Below are positions 12,813-24,800 of a stretch of 64,000 bases of DNA, piece after piece (the stretch's first letter is position 1; the number at the start of each line of letters is the position of its first letter). The stretch is taken from positions 19,189 through 83,188 of the forward strand of contig CAJNOI010000309.1 in the NCBI GenBank assembly GCA_905250115.1. Direction: 5' to 3'. The translations under genes and the position numbers were made by a program. The notes under the pieces are model-generated. The model did not search any database and was not told the DNA's origin. It saw nothing but the letters and a program-made list of their open reading frames with translations. This DNA is from Adineta steineri. Its lineage: Eukaryota > Rotifera > Eurotatoria > Adinetida > Adinetidae.

Positions 12813-15353
12813 TCATACACCATCAAATTCATTTGTATCTTCAATGACAGGTGGTACACGTGGTGCAATCATGTGTGTTACAAATGGTTGAGTATGGGTA
12901 TCAACACTTGATTGACGACGTACATAAAATGGTGTTGCCTGTGTTGTATTATTTTTATTACCTGAAAAGAATAATGAATAATACAATAGACAGAGTATTC
13001 GTTTTCTAGAAGAAAGATTTTTGTTCTAATAGAAATTATGCTGACAGGCTTGCTAATCAGAAGGAAAGAATTCAATGTTTTTCTTTCTTAAAACAATCAA
13101 TTAGTAGACGTATTCAATAGACATTATGATTTTCTTACTTATAAATAACTCATATAATTTTTGAGATTAACCATACATTTTCAGTACTTTCTTCAATGAT
13201 ATTTATCTGTTTCAATTAATTCAAATAGAATTTTTCTAACGACGATTAAAATGGCACAATAATCTCTTTTTTTTCCTAACAAAAACCCAACTTTTTCTTC
13301 TCTGATTTACGTCATTGTTATGCTAGTTAAATAAATGCACATACATTTTGACATGCAATAATTTATCTTCAGGCAATCAAATCAAAAAAAGAAACTTTAG
13401 TTATTAGGTCATAATGTTTTTTTTTCTTTTGTGAAATAGTTTGCTATATGATCTCTAAATTATACCATTAATATCCGGAAGTCTTATATCGATTTACTTC
13501 TCGTAGATTCTAATGATCATCAATTTCGATTGATGGTTAGATTTGAATTCATATGAAAAAAAGAAATCAGCTTCGATTTTATTATATTATTTTTACTATC
13601 TACTGATCTAATAAATTGTTATTAAATAGAAGAAAAAGGATGTCGAACTGACTCGACAAGTATCTCTAATTGAATGATACTCATCTTATAAATAGACTTT
13701 ATAATTGATCTATAAACAGTTCTTATTCATATACGAAAAAGAATTATAATAATATTTCTATTCTTACTAATATAATTGTAAATTCAATTTTTTGCAATGA
13801 ATTAATCTCATGATTTATTAGTTATATGCATTTCAATTACTTTTCTTAATCGGTTGTAATAAATTTAATTAATTCTTTAATAGTATTTAGATTTTTATAC
13901 CTGATAATTGAATAAATAGTATACCCCATCGAACTGACCAAATCCATCCAACTAGTAAGAAAATAGTTGCAATTTGTAAAAGAGCTGCAAGAAGATTATA
14001 TAAACATGCAACAATATTTTTTTCATAATCATGTTTGCCACAACAAAAAACAGCGAATGCACTAATTAATGTCCCTGAAAATAGAAAAAAAAAAGAAAAC
14101 GTCCTAAGTATGAGAAGATAAGCATATATGTTTTTTTAGTAATCAATTTGTTGACAAGATATTTATTCTTCTTGTTCGCTTCTATGCTTTCATTATCGTG
14201 TGTTGTTGTTGTCACGATGTAATTCGATGATACTGATGTTCGATCTGTTAAGAATACTTACATTTACTAAAAACTCTTATGTTTTCATGCATTTATAATA
14301 ATATTTTAATCTGTGTTATCTGATCGTTAAACGAAATTTGTATACATATAAAATTACTAATGAAATTCTAGTTGGTTCATATAACACAAAATAAGAAATT
14401 GTTTTAGAGAAAATAACATATTGTACACATGTTTATCACGAGAAACTCATAGGGGAAAAAAGAGAAGAATAGGCTAATATCTGCCCATTTAATGATGGAC
14501 TTATTTATTATTATGAAGCGCACAGCAGGATATTGTCGTTAGACTAGTTGACATATACCAATCATTTGTACGCATATGTAACTGCTAATGTACAGAAACA
14601 TCGTATGACTTTTGTTTTTAATAATATATATCGTATATTCTATCTTTTTCTTCGATTGATCAATGCAATCAAGAATATTATCAACATGCGTTAATGTTGT
14701 TATTATCACTATAATTGTAAAGGACGGATTAAATATTGTGTGAGAAGAAGCTACCATAACAACAATAATAAATAATCAAATTCAAGGAAACCTGTCCGCA
14801 TGTCAACAAAATCAGTATGGCAACTATGCTGATGAATTACAGCAGGGAACATGCGCATATGTTGACAATTAAGATGAGAAAGAAAAATGATATATGAGAA
14901 AGAAATTAAAAACTATAAGACGAGAAATTCGAAGTATGTTGAGTAGTGTCTTTAACATAGATAAGGATTTTGCTTTAGGGATACATATCTTCAATATTAC
15001 TCTTATCGATTTTTCCATTTATCTATTTATGTCTCCTATATAAACTGACATATTGTTTTATTTTTATTAAAATAGATATATATATATATTTATTTAATAC
15101 CTGTTCCTGGTAATATAAGATTGAGTACAAAACAAATAGATGCTAAAGCACGTGGCATTTGAGGAACAGCTCGTCGAAATATCCCTTGATTAACTTTAGC
15201 TGAATTTGCACCTTTATTTACTGATGATCGTTTATTTGATGATATCGATACATGACTAGAACGAGGATTGCGATTACTTGCAATAGCACCATCCGTTGTG
15301 CGTGAACGAGTTTCATCAATATTGGTTAATTGTGATGATGATGCCATTTTCAT
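12813..15353 (-). CDS. stum: Stum/SPEC3 family two-pass membrane protein
   Basis: Three exons (15101-15353, 13901-14074, 12813-12961) join in phase to 191 aa. After a basic, Ser/Asn-rich N-terminus comes the family core: AVPQMPRALASICFVLNLIL then PGTGTLISAFAVFCCGK, forming the first hydrophobic segment, and a second segment ending LVGWIWSVRWG. This is the conserved Stum/SPEC3 arrangement: in flies Stum is needed for mechanosensing in proprioceptive neurons, and in sea urchin SPEC3 is linked to cilia. The C-terminal tail of about 50 residues is cytosolic-looking and not obviously conserved. Translation may begin at 15353 or at the second ATG at 15347. The second intron (about 940 bp) and first intron (about 1 kb) are long for this window. 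Confidence 0.85.
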
Positions 15354-18300
15354 TTTTTGTTTAGAAAAAATAATTTTTCTCTTTCCTTCTTATATATTAG
15401 CGTTATCAGAAATCTAAAAGTAAGAGTAAAACAAAAATGATAGTTCTTAGTATTTTTTCTGTTCTAATCTACATCATAAATAATTCGAGGAAATCACACA
15501 CACACACACATACAGTCTACACATCACTAGTTTCCTACTGCTTTGGACTAAATGTGTCCTCTAACATTGGATAGAGAAAGGGGAACAAGAGGAAAAGAAA
15601 AGAGTGTGGGCAACGTTGTCGACGACAAGCTGTACGAGCTATCGTCTTTACCGTCTCTTCGTCATTCTCTTATAACGAGTGTCTTTCGTCTCTTTTGTCT
15701 CTATCTACTACTCGTCTTCTTATTTGCCTCTTATTCTCTCATTCTTGAAAAAAAACAGTTTCTCCTAGATTCTTCCTTTTTTTTACTACAATTTTGGGAT
15801 AACACACTTCTATCATTTGTATTCTGTACAGCACTACTGAGACTGACATATACGACCAAACACAACAACAACAACAACAACAACAACAACTATGATCATC
15901 GTCTCATATTCTTATAGGCTGGAGATGTTCTATAGCTATCTATCTATCTTGTTTGCTTAAAACAAGCACGTATACAAATGAGACAACTAGATCTATAGAA
16001 ATAATAATCAAGGCACTTTAAAGTGCGTACATGTTGTATATGTGTATATATAAATCTTTAGAATCTATTGATCAATAACTGATTATTATTATTTTATATA
16101 TCAAAAAAAATAAAATCTAAATGTATTCGTTCAATATTATCAAATATATTTATTTATTGATTAACAGTTATAGATATTTTTCTGATGTCAAGGATAATTT
16201 CATAAGAGCACTTTGTCTTTGTCAAGAGTACTTGAAAAGAAAAACAAAAACGAACGATAATATTTAGTTAATAATACTATGAACTTGTCAATCAAGTTAT
16301 TGATTAATATTCTAATTAAAATCGACAAAAATGTTTGCTAGAAATAAAATTTTTTATCTAATAATGATTTACTATCTATCATATGTTCTTGTTTTATATA
16401 CCTTATGAAATATATAATCGAGAAAAATTTGACAAGCAAGAAATGAATTGATTTCATATGACATTTTTACGATTCGATTATATGAGAATAGAAATTTATT
16501 GGCATCATTAAAGTTTTAATATCTACTCTTATTCTATTGCGAGAGATTTTGATTTCGGTTAGAAATTATTTAACATCAGTCGTCTAAACTTTATTAATTA
16601 GTTTGTTGTACGATAAAATAATTATGGCTGTAAAAAATAGATATCGATCAAAAAAAAATACTTACTATTTTCTAAAGAACATCTGTCAGAAATAACAGAT
16701 TTATAGGAGACCTTGAACTTCATGTGTCATTATAAGATATCAATCTTTTCTTTGTGAAACTTGTTTTAATCATATATCAATATTTGGAAACTTATTAATC
16801 TTGTTCTTTGCTTTTTAATGGCTACTATTAGTTTGTCTTTCATTCCGTGAATGGAATAGATAAATTACAGTCAGCTTAATTTATTAAATGAAAAAATCAA
16901 TGCGTTATTATCAACGTATATTTTGTATAGAATGATTATTTGAGTTATTGATAGAATTAATGATAAAGGATAACTCTTAATATTCAATGTATGAATTACT
17001 TTTTATTTTGAAGAGTTTAGAATATTTTAAGAAAAAAAAAGAAGATAGACTCTCGTGGTCTACATACATTTCTACGACTTAATTGATCAACATTTTATCT
17101 AATAAAATTGCTATCGAATAGTTTATTAATAATTCATAGAAAGATTTCTCGTTCAACAATCATCATTTAATGCTAATATTCTTTATATCTTTTTAGGTTT
17201 TTCTTTAAATGTGCGTGTTTTTAGGGTTGTGATTGATCACATGGTCTTCATCTTTTTATTTATTCCTTGTACCGTTAGGATGTCAGGATCACAGTTTATG
17301 AAAAATAAAATGTATATATTATGATCGAATTATATTGAATTCATGCAAAATTTGCAATTGAAAAGGCCACAAATAATATATCTGATTAGACAAAAAACAT
17401 ATGAAATGTCTTAACAAATTTTAAACTCAAGAGGAAATCTCATAGCGTGTGTACTGAAAAACTTTATTAGACGGGAAATATATGTCAAAAATAATACATC
17501 GAAATTTTACAATCGAGACACAAAATCATAAAAATGTCTTAGTATTTTTCTAGATCTAATAAAATATTTTATTTTTTATTAATATCTCTTTTAAATAGAG
17601 ATTGATTGATTGTTTGCAGATGTAATTTCAATATTCATGTTATAATCTAAGATAATATTGTTCAAATTTTATGAATAATGTAATTTATATCTGTATGATT
17701 TTTAATATACAGTACAGTATTTTCTACGACAAAAGCCTTGAGAATTGCAAATAATCAGTGGATACTAATTGGGTAATAACAGGAAAAGAGAGTGCCTTTT
17801 GCCTGATTGAATTGGCAGATGTTATCGAGAAAAAAAAGAAATATACATTTTTTTTTATTATTTCACTAAAAAATAAAATTTATTATTGTTTATAAATGAT
17901 TATTTTTAGACTTTTTTTTCTCATTATTCAAAGTGAATCGTCTATATGAAAATCAATTTTAGATATTGTCAAATTGTACTTAAAATTTATGAGTTATAAA
18001 TTCTTCGATAGAAACTGACATATTGAATATCTACGTAAGTGAAGTATCTTTTTAATAAAAAAAAGTTTCATAAATAATTTAAAAAAAGAATATAAAATTC
18101 GTTAGACTTCATATATATATATGTGAAGTATTTTTCTAGGCAAATTATTTCCAGATGTCACATCGCCTTATCTCACACAGCATAAATAGACTAAATAAAT
18201 CATTCCCTGCTTGATTGCTTGGTTGTTCTAAACAAAAGAAAGAATTTAGATCAACTAGATTTTTTTTTCCATTGGATATTATTAATACAATTAAACGATA

Positions 18301-18870
18301 GGAAAATTCCATTAGTATATTTTTCAGCTGATTAGAACTTTCATAAAAGAAAAGACCGACGACGGCCACCATCTAGTTTATCAAATTTTTTGTTTTTTTT
18401 TTGACATGTTATATAATATTGTATTATTCGACTGAATCTCATAAGAAATCTAGAAGATATAAAATAAATGTACCATGAAAATGACACGCTTTTGTTTTCT
18501 TTTTTTCTCCTTGATTATTGCTTGCTTATGTTTCGTAATTCGTCATTTATATTTGAGTGTTTATTTCAGAATAAATAAACCAAGAAACCTTGACAAGTCA
18601 AAGAAATCAAGGGTAACGAACAAAAATACGTTAACCATACTCTTTCAAATTCATTAGAAAGATTTTTTCTCACATTAACACAAAACCTAGATATTTAATT
18701 AAAAAGTCTGTATTGTATCGTTAGATATCTATATGTAAATAACGAAACATATACAACACTCTCGTAATTGATAAACATATCTCATTGTACAAGTACAATA
18801 ACATATGTATAAAAAATGAACGTTGACAAAATGTATGAGATATACATAAAGATGATACGAAAAAAAATCT
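15354..18870. other. 3.5-kb intergenic region between stum and the Ly6-type gene
   Basis: Long AT-rich spacer upstream of stum and downstream of the Ly6-type gene. It holds simple repeats: (CA)n at about 15498-15510 and (CAA)n at 15863-15888, plus a perfect 14-bp palindrome GCACTTTAAAGTGC at 16013-16026. A 121-codon open frame at 15552-15917 is low-complexity and runs through the (CAA)n tract; I do not accept it. The stum promoter should lie in the right-hand neighbourhood of 15354, but no motif is distinctive. Confidence 0.5.
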
Positions 18871-19536
18871 TTAAAAAAGTATCCTTTTTAATCTAGTTAA
18901 TATCAATATTTGAAATCCAAATATAAAATATGGTAATAAATTGCTTTTAATAGACGAAGCTCGATTACACATTTCTTTTGCACACATACAAAATCTTCCT
19001 GTGCTAAAATTTGCTCCAGTTGCATGTCGATAACAAACATCGATTTTTGATAAACGAAAAAGAAAATAATCATTTAAACAACCACGACGTACATAGGTAT
19101 CATTTGTTGATATTCCATCAAAATGAAAAAATTTTACACAATAATCAGCACATTCAACTGTACGATTAGCACGATGCATTTTAAATGGATCGCCACAATA
19201 ATCATCAACACGTGAATCACATTGGTAACAAACAAATTTTGCCATACTACATGTTTCTTTTGCTACAACAACAAGTAACGTACGTAATTGATGGATTAAT
19301 ATAGACAGATAAACACTAGACAACTGTTTCAATAGAAAAAAGAAACCATAGAATAGTATATAAATGTATACATATATATATATATCTTCATGGTCAAAAC
19401 AAAACAATATACAATCAATGAAAATCAATCTTCATTAGTTGAAAAATTATGAATTTTTTTTTTTGTTTGACTTTAAAGATGTATATATATATATATATGT
19501 GTATGATAAGGTAGTTAATATACTTACAACTTTCAT
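18871..19536 (-). CDS. Small Ly6/three-finger GPI-anchored protein (quiver/sleepless-like)
   Basis: Secreted surface protein. The core VCYQCDSRVDDYCGDPF followed by further cysteines and ending MCNRAS matches the C-x2-C ... C-N pattern of Ly6/three-finger proteins, and the CYQC..-YCGDPF start recalls the quiver/sleepless group, which modulates ion channels in flies. After CN comes a hydrophobic C-terminus (LLPYFIFGFQILIL) suited to a GPI anchor. My model uses a tiny first exon ATG AAA GTT (19528-19536), a GTAAGT donor and the acceptor before 19323, giving 153 aa with a hydrophobic leader MKVLSSVYLSILI. The contiguous open frame extends upstream to 19428 but begins with a low-complexity stretch. 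An alternative acceptor at about 19260 would remove the leader, so the 5' end is the weak part. Confidence 0.7.
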
Positions 19537-21830
19537 CGTGTACCATTCGGTACGACGGTTAATAAAATGAAGAAAATTGAATTTAAATATTAATTAAAAT
19601 CATAATTTTAACTGAAAGTTTATCTAAAAGAAAGATTTTTAATTGAAGTAGAAAATTTAGTAAATATGACAGACTAAGATATATTAATATACGTGTGAAT
19701 TTTATGAATGTCCAGTAATTAATTGATTAGACCTTGAAATTGCTATTACTGATCTATCGATACAGACTTGGTAAGCGAGAGAGAGAGAGAGGCCATCATC
19801 AGCTTCGTTCTCGCTAGTATGAATTTGGTTAAGCCACTAGCTTCTGTTTGCTATTCCCTCTTGTTCTTTTCTTTTTTTTCTTTTTTTATTCGCTTTGTCA
19901 TCATCGACACAACAACAAATTGGGGCTAATGCGCTGCGTTCCGCTTTCTTCTCGCCTTGTCCTATCTATGTATCTTATGCATCCATCTATATATTGTATG
20001 CTATATTTTGTTAGGAGTAAGCTCGTTTAGACAAAACGCTAAGATGGGATTCCGCCTATTCAATTTGGTACTTAATGCTAAAGATGTCAAAGAAGACGAG
20101 TCAGTATGGTACGAATATATAATTTGAGTGACAAGATCGATGCGTAAAATCATCGATTCAATCATCAATAAATTTCGTGTCATACAGAAATTAACAAGTT
20201 GTAGTTTTTTTTGTTTTTTAAATAGACGATAAGAAGTGCAGGTGTTTCTATGGGGAAACTACTATTGTTCTCATTTCTACCTTTTTTTTTCATACCACTC
20301 TCGTTGCCATCAAATATACAAAATCATGTAATGGAACAAATAATAATAGCACTTGATCATTCATTCATAGCACAACACTTTCATCTTGATTTCTTAGAGT
20401 GATTTTTTTTCTTGCCTTTCTATATTATTATCAATCTAGATGCATCTTGATATTTATATAAGTACTTACTTCTATATTTGATTTTGTAATTTTGTGATTA
20501 AGATAGTCATATCGGATGTAATGTTCTCTATACTTCTATTTGTTATTATGCGTTTTATAGCTTGTGTATATATATATATATATTTCCTTTTTACGAGTTT
20601 TGTTTCTTCCTTCTCTCTTACCTCTCGTTTTACTGATGACTTACCGTTGTAAGTTACAATGAACAAATCGCTAGAAGAACCGCCTACTATGCCAAACATT
20701 TTTTGTTCGTCTTTTTTTATGTTACATACATATTCTCTCGGTTTTTTTTTCTATTACCGTTTTTTGTCGACATTTTTTATTGTTATTCCTGTTAAAGGCA
20801 AAGCAAAATGATTTTGTCGCTTGCACATAATCGAGGAAGTAATAATAAGCAGAAGAAAAAGAGAAAAATGTAATGCGTTAAAGAGACTGTTGACACTTAG
20901 TTGTCGATGCTACCATTACCGTCTATTTCTCTCTCTTCTTGATGTCGTTAAGTTTTTCTACTTAGATAAAAAATGATGTAATGATAGAAAATGCATGAAT
21001 TAACTTGTCTCGAGAATAAAAAACGTGTGCTACGAGACAATATATTTGCGTACATTGCTTGTGATTCTATAAATTAGAATGTATCTTTGATTTATGATTT
21101 GATAATATCTAATAGTAATATTTAGACAGATAGATTGATGACTTTTATATTATCTAGATTGAGAAATTCGAGTAGTTCTTGATCTAACATAACAAAATCA
21201 TGTATTATAATAGATTTCAAGTGTTATATATTTCACCGATAGCGTTAGTAAATACACAATGACATTCCGTTATAAATCACTCTTAGAAATTTTGTTTTGT
21301 TAAACGGAGAACGAGCTTTAGGCACAAGCTTAAAAATATATATTAAAAAAAGAAAAGAAAAAAGAAACAGGTAGATTTAATACTTAATAACCGGATATTA
21401 TTTCAATTTCAAGTTAAAATGAAGAAAAAAAACACATAATCTAATTTTAATATTTATTCATCATAGTTGACGAACCGAAAAAGAAATTAAATAGACATTT
21501 CATTTTTTTCTTCTTTCTATCATCATTTACGCTTCTTCAAATTTCAATTAAACGGATATTAAACTGTATCTAGTAGAAGATGCAACATAAAAAAATGATA
21601 ATACTTATAAAGCCAAAATTTCCGGTAAGATTACGATTAACTTAATTTGAACAGACAGTTATAGAATAGAAAAGAAATTTTATAGCATGCTAATATATCT
21701 ATTCTTTTGCATGATTACAAGCTTCCTATTTACTATGGTTGACATAGTCATATAATATATATTTTGTCATATTATCTTTTACAAACAATATAAAAAAAAG
21801 AAAGAAAAAGATTATAGACACAAGAGATTA
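19537..21830. other. Intergenic region between the Ly6-type gene and alpha-mannosidase II
   Basis: AT-rich spacer of 2.3 kb upstream of the Ly6-type gene and downstream of the mannosidase. It has a (GA)n tract at about 19779-19792 and several TATATA tracts, including about 20568-20583. No coding frame, RNA gene or inverted-repeat element is convincing. Confidence 0.5.
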
Positions 21831-24800
21831 TCACATAAAACGTATTTTATAAGTAACAAGTTCAGCAAATGGAACAACAAGTTGAGATGTAATATTTAAT
21901 TTTTCTTTTATATGTCGTAATGAGAGAGATGTTTGTTCTATTGATTCGATTTGATCTGATGAAAATAAATGCTCAAATCTAACTTGTTCCGAATAAAATA
22001 ATGAATCATAACTTTCATCACAATCATAAGCAAATCTTCGTAGAATTAAAGCAAGATTTTTTGATGAACTATATTTCGTATCATTATTATTATCATTTAA
22101 TGTACGTAAATTAACTAAATGATAATCGCTAGGAAGAAATAATGGTTTAAAAAATAAATTTAATGTATGTAAAGTTGATTGAGATAATAATGAATAAAAT
22201 ACATGTGTTGGATAAAGAAGTTCAATAGATAAATGATGTGCTAGAAGTGTTGGATAACCAGTTAATGATGTTTGATCAGCCATCTAAATAAAATTCAATT
22301 AGATAAAATAGGTCAAGTTAAGTGTGCTTCAAATTTGGAGTTTACGAATATCGAATTTCTCGCGAAAAACTCTACCTGAAAACTATAATCATCTGTTTTT
22401 GATTGCTCTACTAGATACTGTAGACTGTATTGAATCGACTGGTGATGCTCCAGAAAAAAAAGCACATAGTTACAAGCTGCAATTTGTTGAAAAACTTGAA
22501 AATCGTAAACTTCAAATTTAACTTGACCGATAAAATATTATTTTATAAAGATACTTACAAGTACTGTACGACGTGGTTCAAATAAAATTTTAAATGTACT
22601 AATAGTTTCACGATTATCCATAACACCTTCACCTAAACCACGACCATCGTCACGAGTAAGACGTCGATCAAGAAAAACATCAATAATACCTAAAAAAAAG
22701 ATAAATTTTATATCTTATAAGACAATCAAAGTTTATTAATATATGACTTTTGAAACAATATACAAGACATTTCTAATGTATTGAAGTACTATCAATATAG
22801 CTATAGAATCTCTTTAGGGAATCGATTCTGACTGTTCGTTTCCTGACAATTCCCTGATTGATTATAACTATAATAATGCATTATTCACATCGACATATAC
22901 ATATTTATTTGTTCATACGAGCTTTTATTTTCTATAAATACGCAACATTTGTTAGGCTTTATTGTCAATGAATTCGATTAATTTTGATTAAAAATAAAAT
23001 TACATTTATTTCTAGAATATTATATTTTGTGTATAAGAGAAAAAAAGAGATAACGAAGTTATAAGATAATGAGATTTTTTTACCTGGTTTTAAACATGTT
23101 ACACCGGATGGTTGACTAGCAAGAATAGTAAATCTCATGCGATCATCTTCAATATAAGCCATTGTTGGCATTGGATACACATTACCTTGTAATGGTAATT
23201 TATCATAAGTTTTTCTTCGAATCATCTATAGTAAAATAATTTATTCTATAATCAGATTATTAACTTAAATACCTGAAAACCATTTAAATCAGTAAAAAAA
23301 TCTGCTCCATTTTTAATACCCGTAGAAAATCGTAGAGCTAATTCTGTATCTTTCTTCATATTTAAATGAGTTGTTACACTTAATTCAAGTGTATAATCAT
23401 TTAAACCTAATGAAAATATTTTATAAGCACATTCAAGTAATTATTTAACTAACCTTTTGTATCAGTTAATTTATATTGCATAATATACATATCATGAATA
23501 AAATCAATTCGATTAATTAATCGACCACGTTGTACACGAATTAAATTATAATTATTTGTAGGAATATCTTGTGCATTTCCATTCGGTATAAATAAATAAG
23601 CACCACTATGATGATCGGATTGTTTCGATGTTCCATATTGTATAATATTCGAATGAAAACGTATATGTTCATCAGATATTTTATGTTGAAGACTCAATAT
23701 ATCACCAGTTTTAGAGAATATTATTCCAAGAAAACGATTACTTATTTCAATTAATTTCGTTTTAATTACTCTCTTTACAAACGGTCTAAATAATAAACAA
23801 ATAACGATCATTTGAGAACTCGCTTAGCTCTTTCTCGTAGAAATGTATCCTCTTCACATTTACTAGAAAAATAATTGAAAACCGTGAAAAATCGGTTTTC
23901 GATGTTTTTTTGACCTATGCACTCTCCTCACCATGGTCACCCAACAGACCTCAAATTCGAAATACCTCTAGAAATGTCTTTTTCAAAAAATCAATTTCCG
24001 ATGTTTTTTTGACGCTGCAGACACACAAGCAAGTAAATAATTTATGTTTACTCTACTCTTCTCTACGAGAAAGAGAATAAAATCGCGCAATTCGATACTA
24101 TGAAGTTAAAACTCGTTGAATGAAATTTTTATTATTACGATTTTGAATAATCTGACATTTATCTCTTTTATGACAACAGATGCGCACTAAACGTGTTTTT
24201 TCTTCAGTATAGGAGATAAATAAAATATTTCTACTAACGCTGTTGAATCAGGTACTTCTTCTTCAGTAATATATTCAATTTTAGTTATTGGACATATTTC
24301 TTGTGCTGTAGTCATATGAATAGTATACTCCCTTATAGAATATGGTTCAATATCAACTTGAATAAGAAGCTAAAATAATAATAAGAAATATTTAGATATA
24401 TATAGACATAAATGAATCAAACTTCAAACTGATTTTCTTCTATTGTATTTGATCGTCTACTGGACCATTTTGGATCAATTTGACATTTATCTATGTATTT
24501 TTTGTTACTGGTTACATATACTTGATATATATTAGTAAAAATTTTAACAAGTTCAATTCGTTTTCGATCGGTTGGATTATAAATATAAATAATATGATTT
24601 GATTGTTGTCCCTTCATAAATGTAAGCATTCTTCTTATTGGTAATGATTCATATGTTGGAAAATCTTGACTTAATACTAAATATTGAGTATTGAAGTAAT
24701 AATTATTTTGAAATAGAAGATAAGCAGCTGATTGTTGCATAACAATTTCGGATATTTTTATTATTGCTAGAAGTCTTTAAAACAAACAAATTATGATATA

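Noticed and set aside
15552-15917. 121-codon open frame upstream of stum on the + strand
   Set aside because: Low-complexity Leu/Phe-rich sequence ending in an Asn run encoded by a (CAA)n tract; no recognisable domain, no splice context.
18475-18657. 60-codon + strand frame with a hydrophobic start (MKMTRFCFLFFSLII)
   Set aside because: Looks like a signal peptide, but there is no mature protein of note, no cysteine frame and no homologous copy; AT-rich DNA gives such leaders by chance.
22324-22521. 65-codon frame on the + strand
   Set aside because: It lies wholly inside MITE family 1 copy B, and the element is non-coding in copy A.
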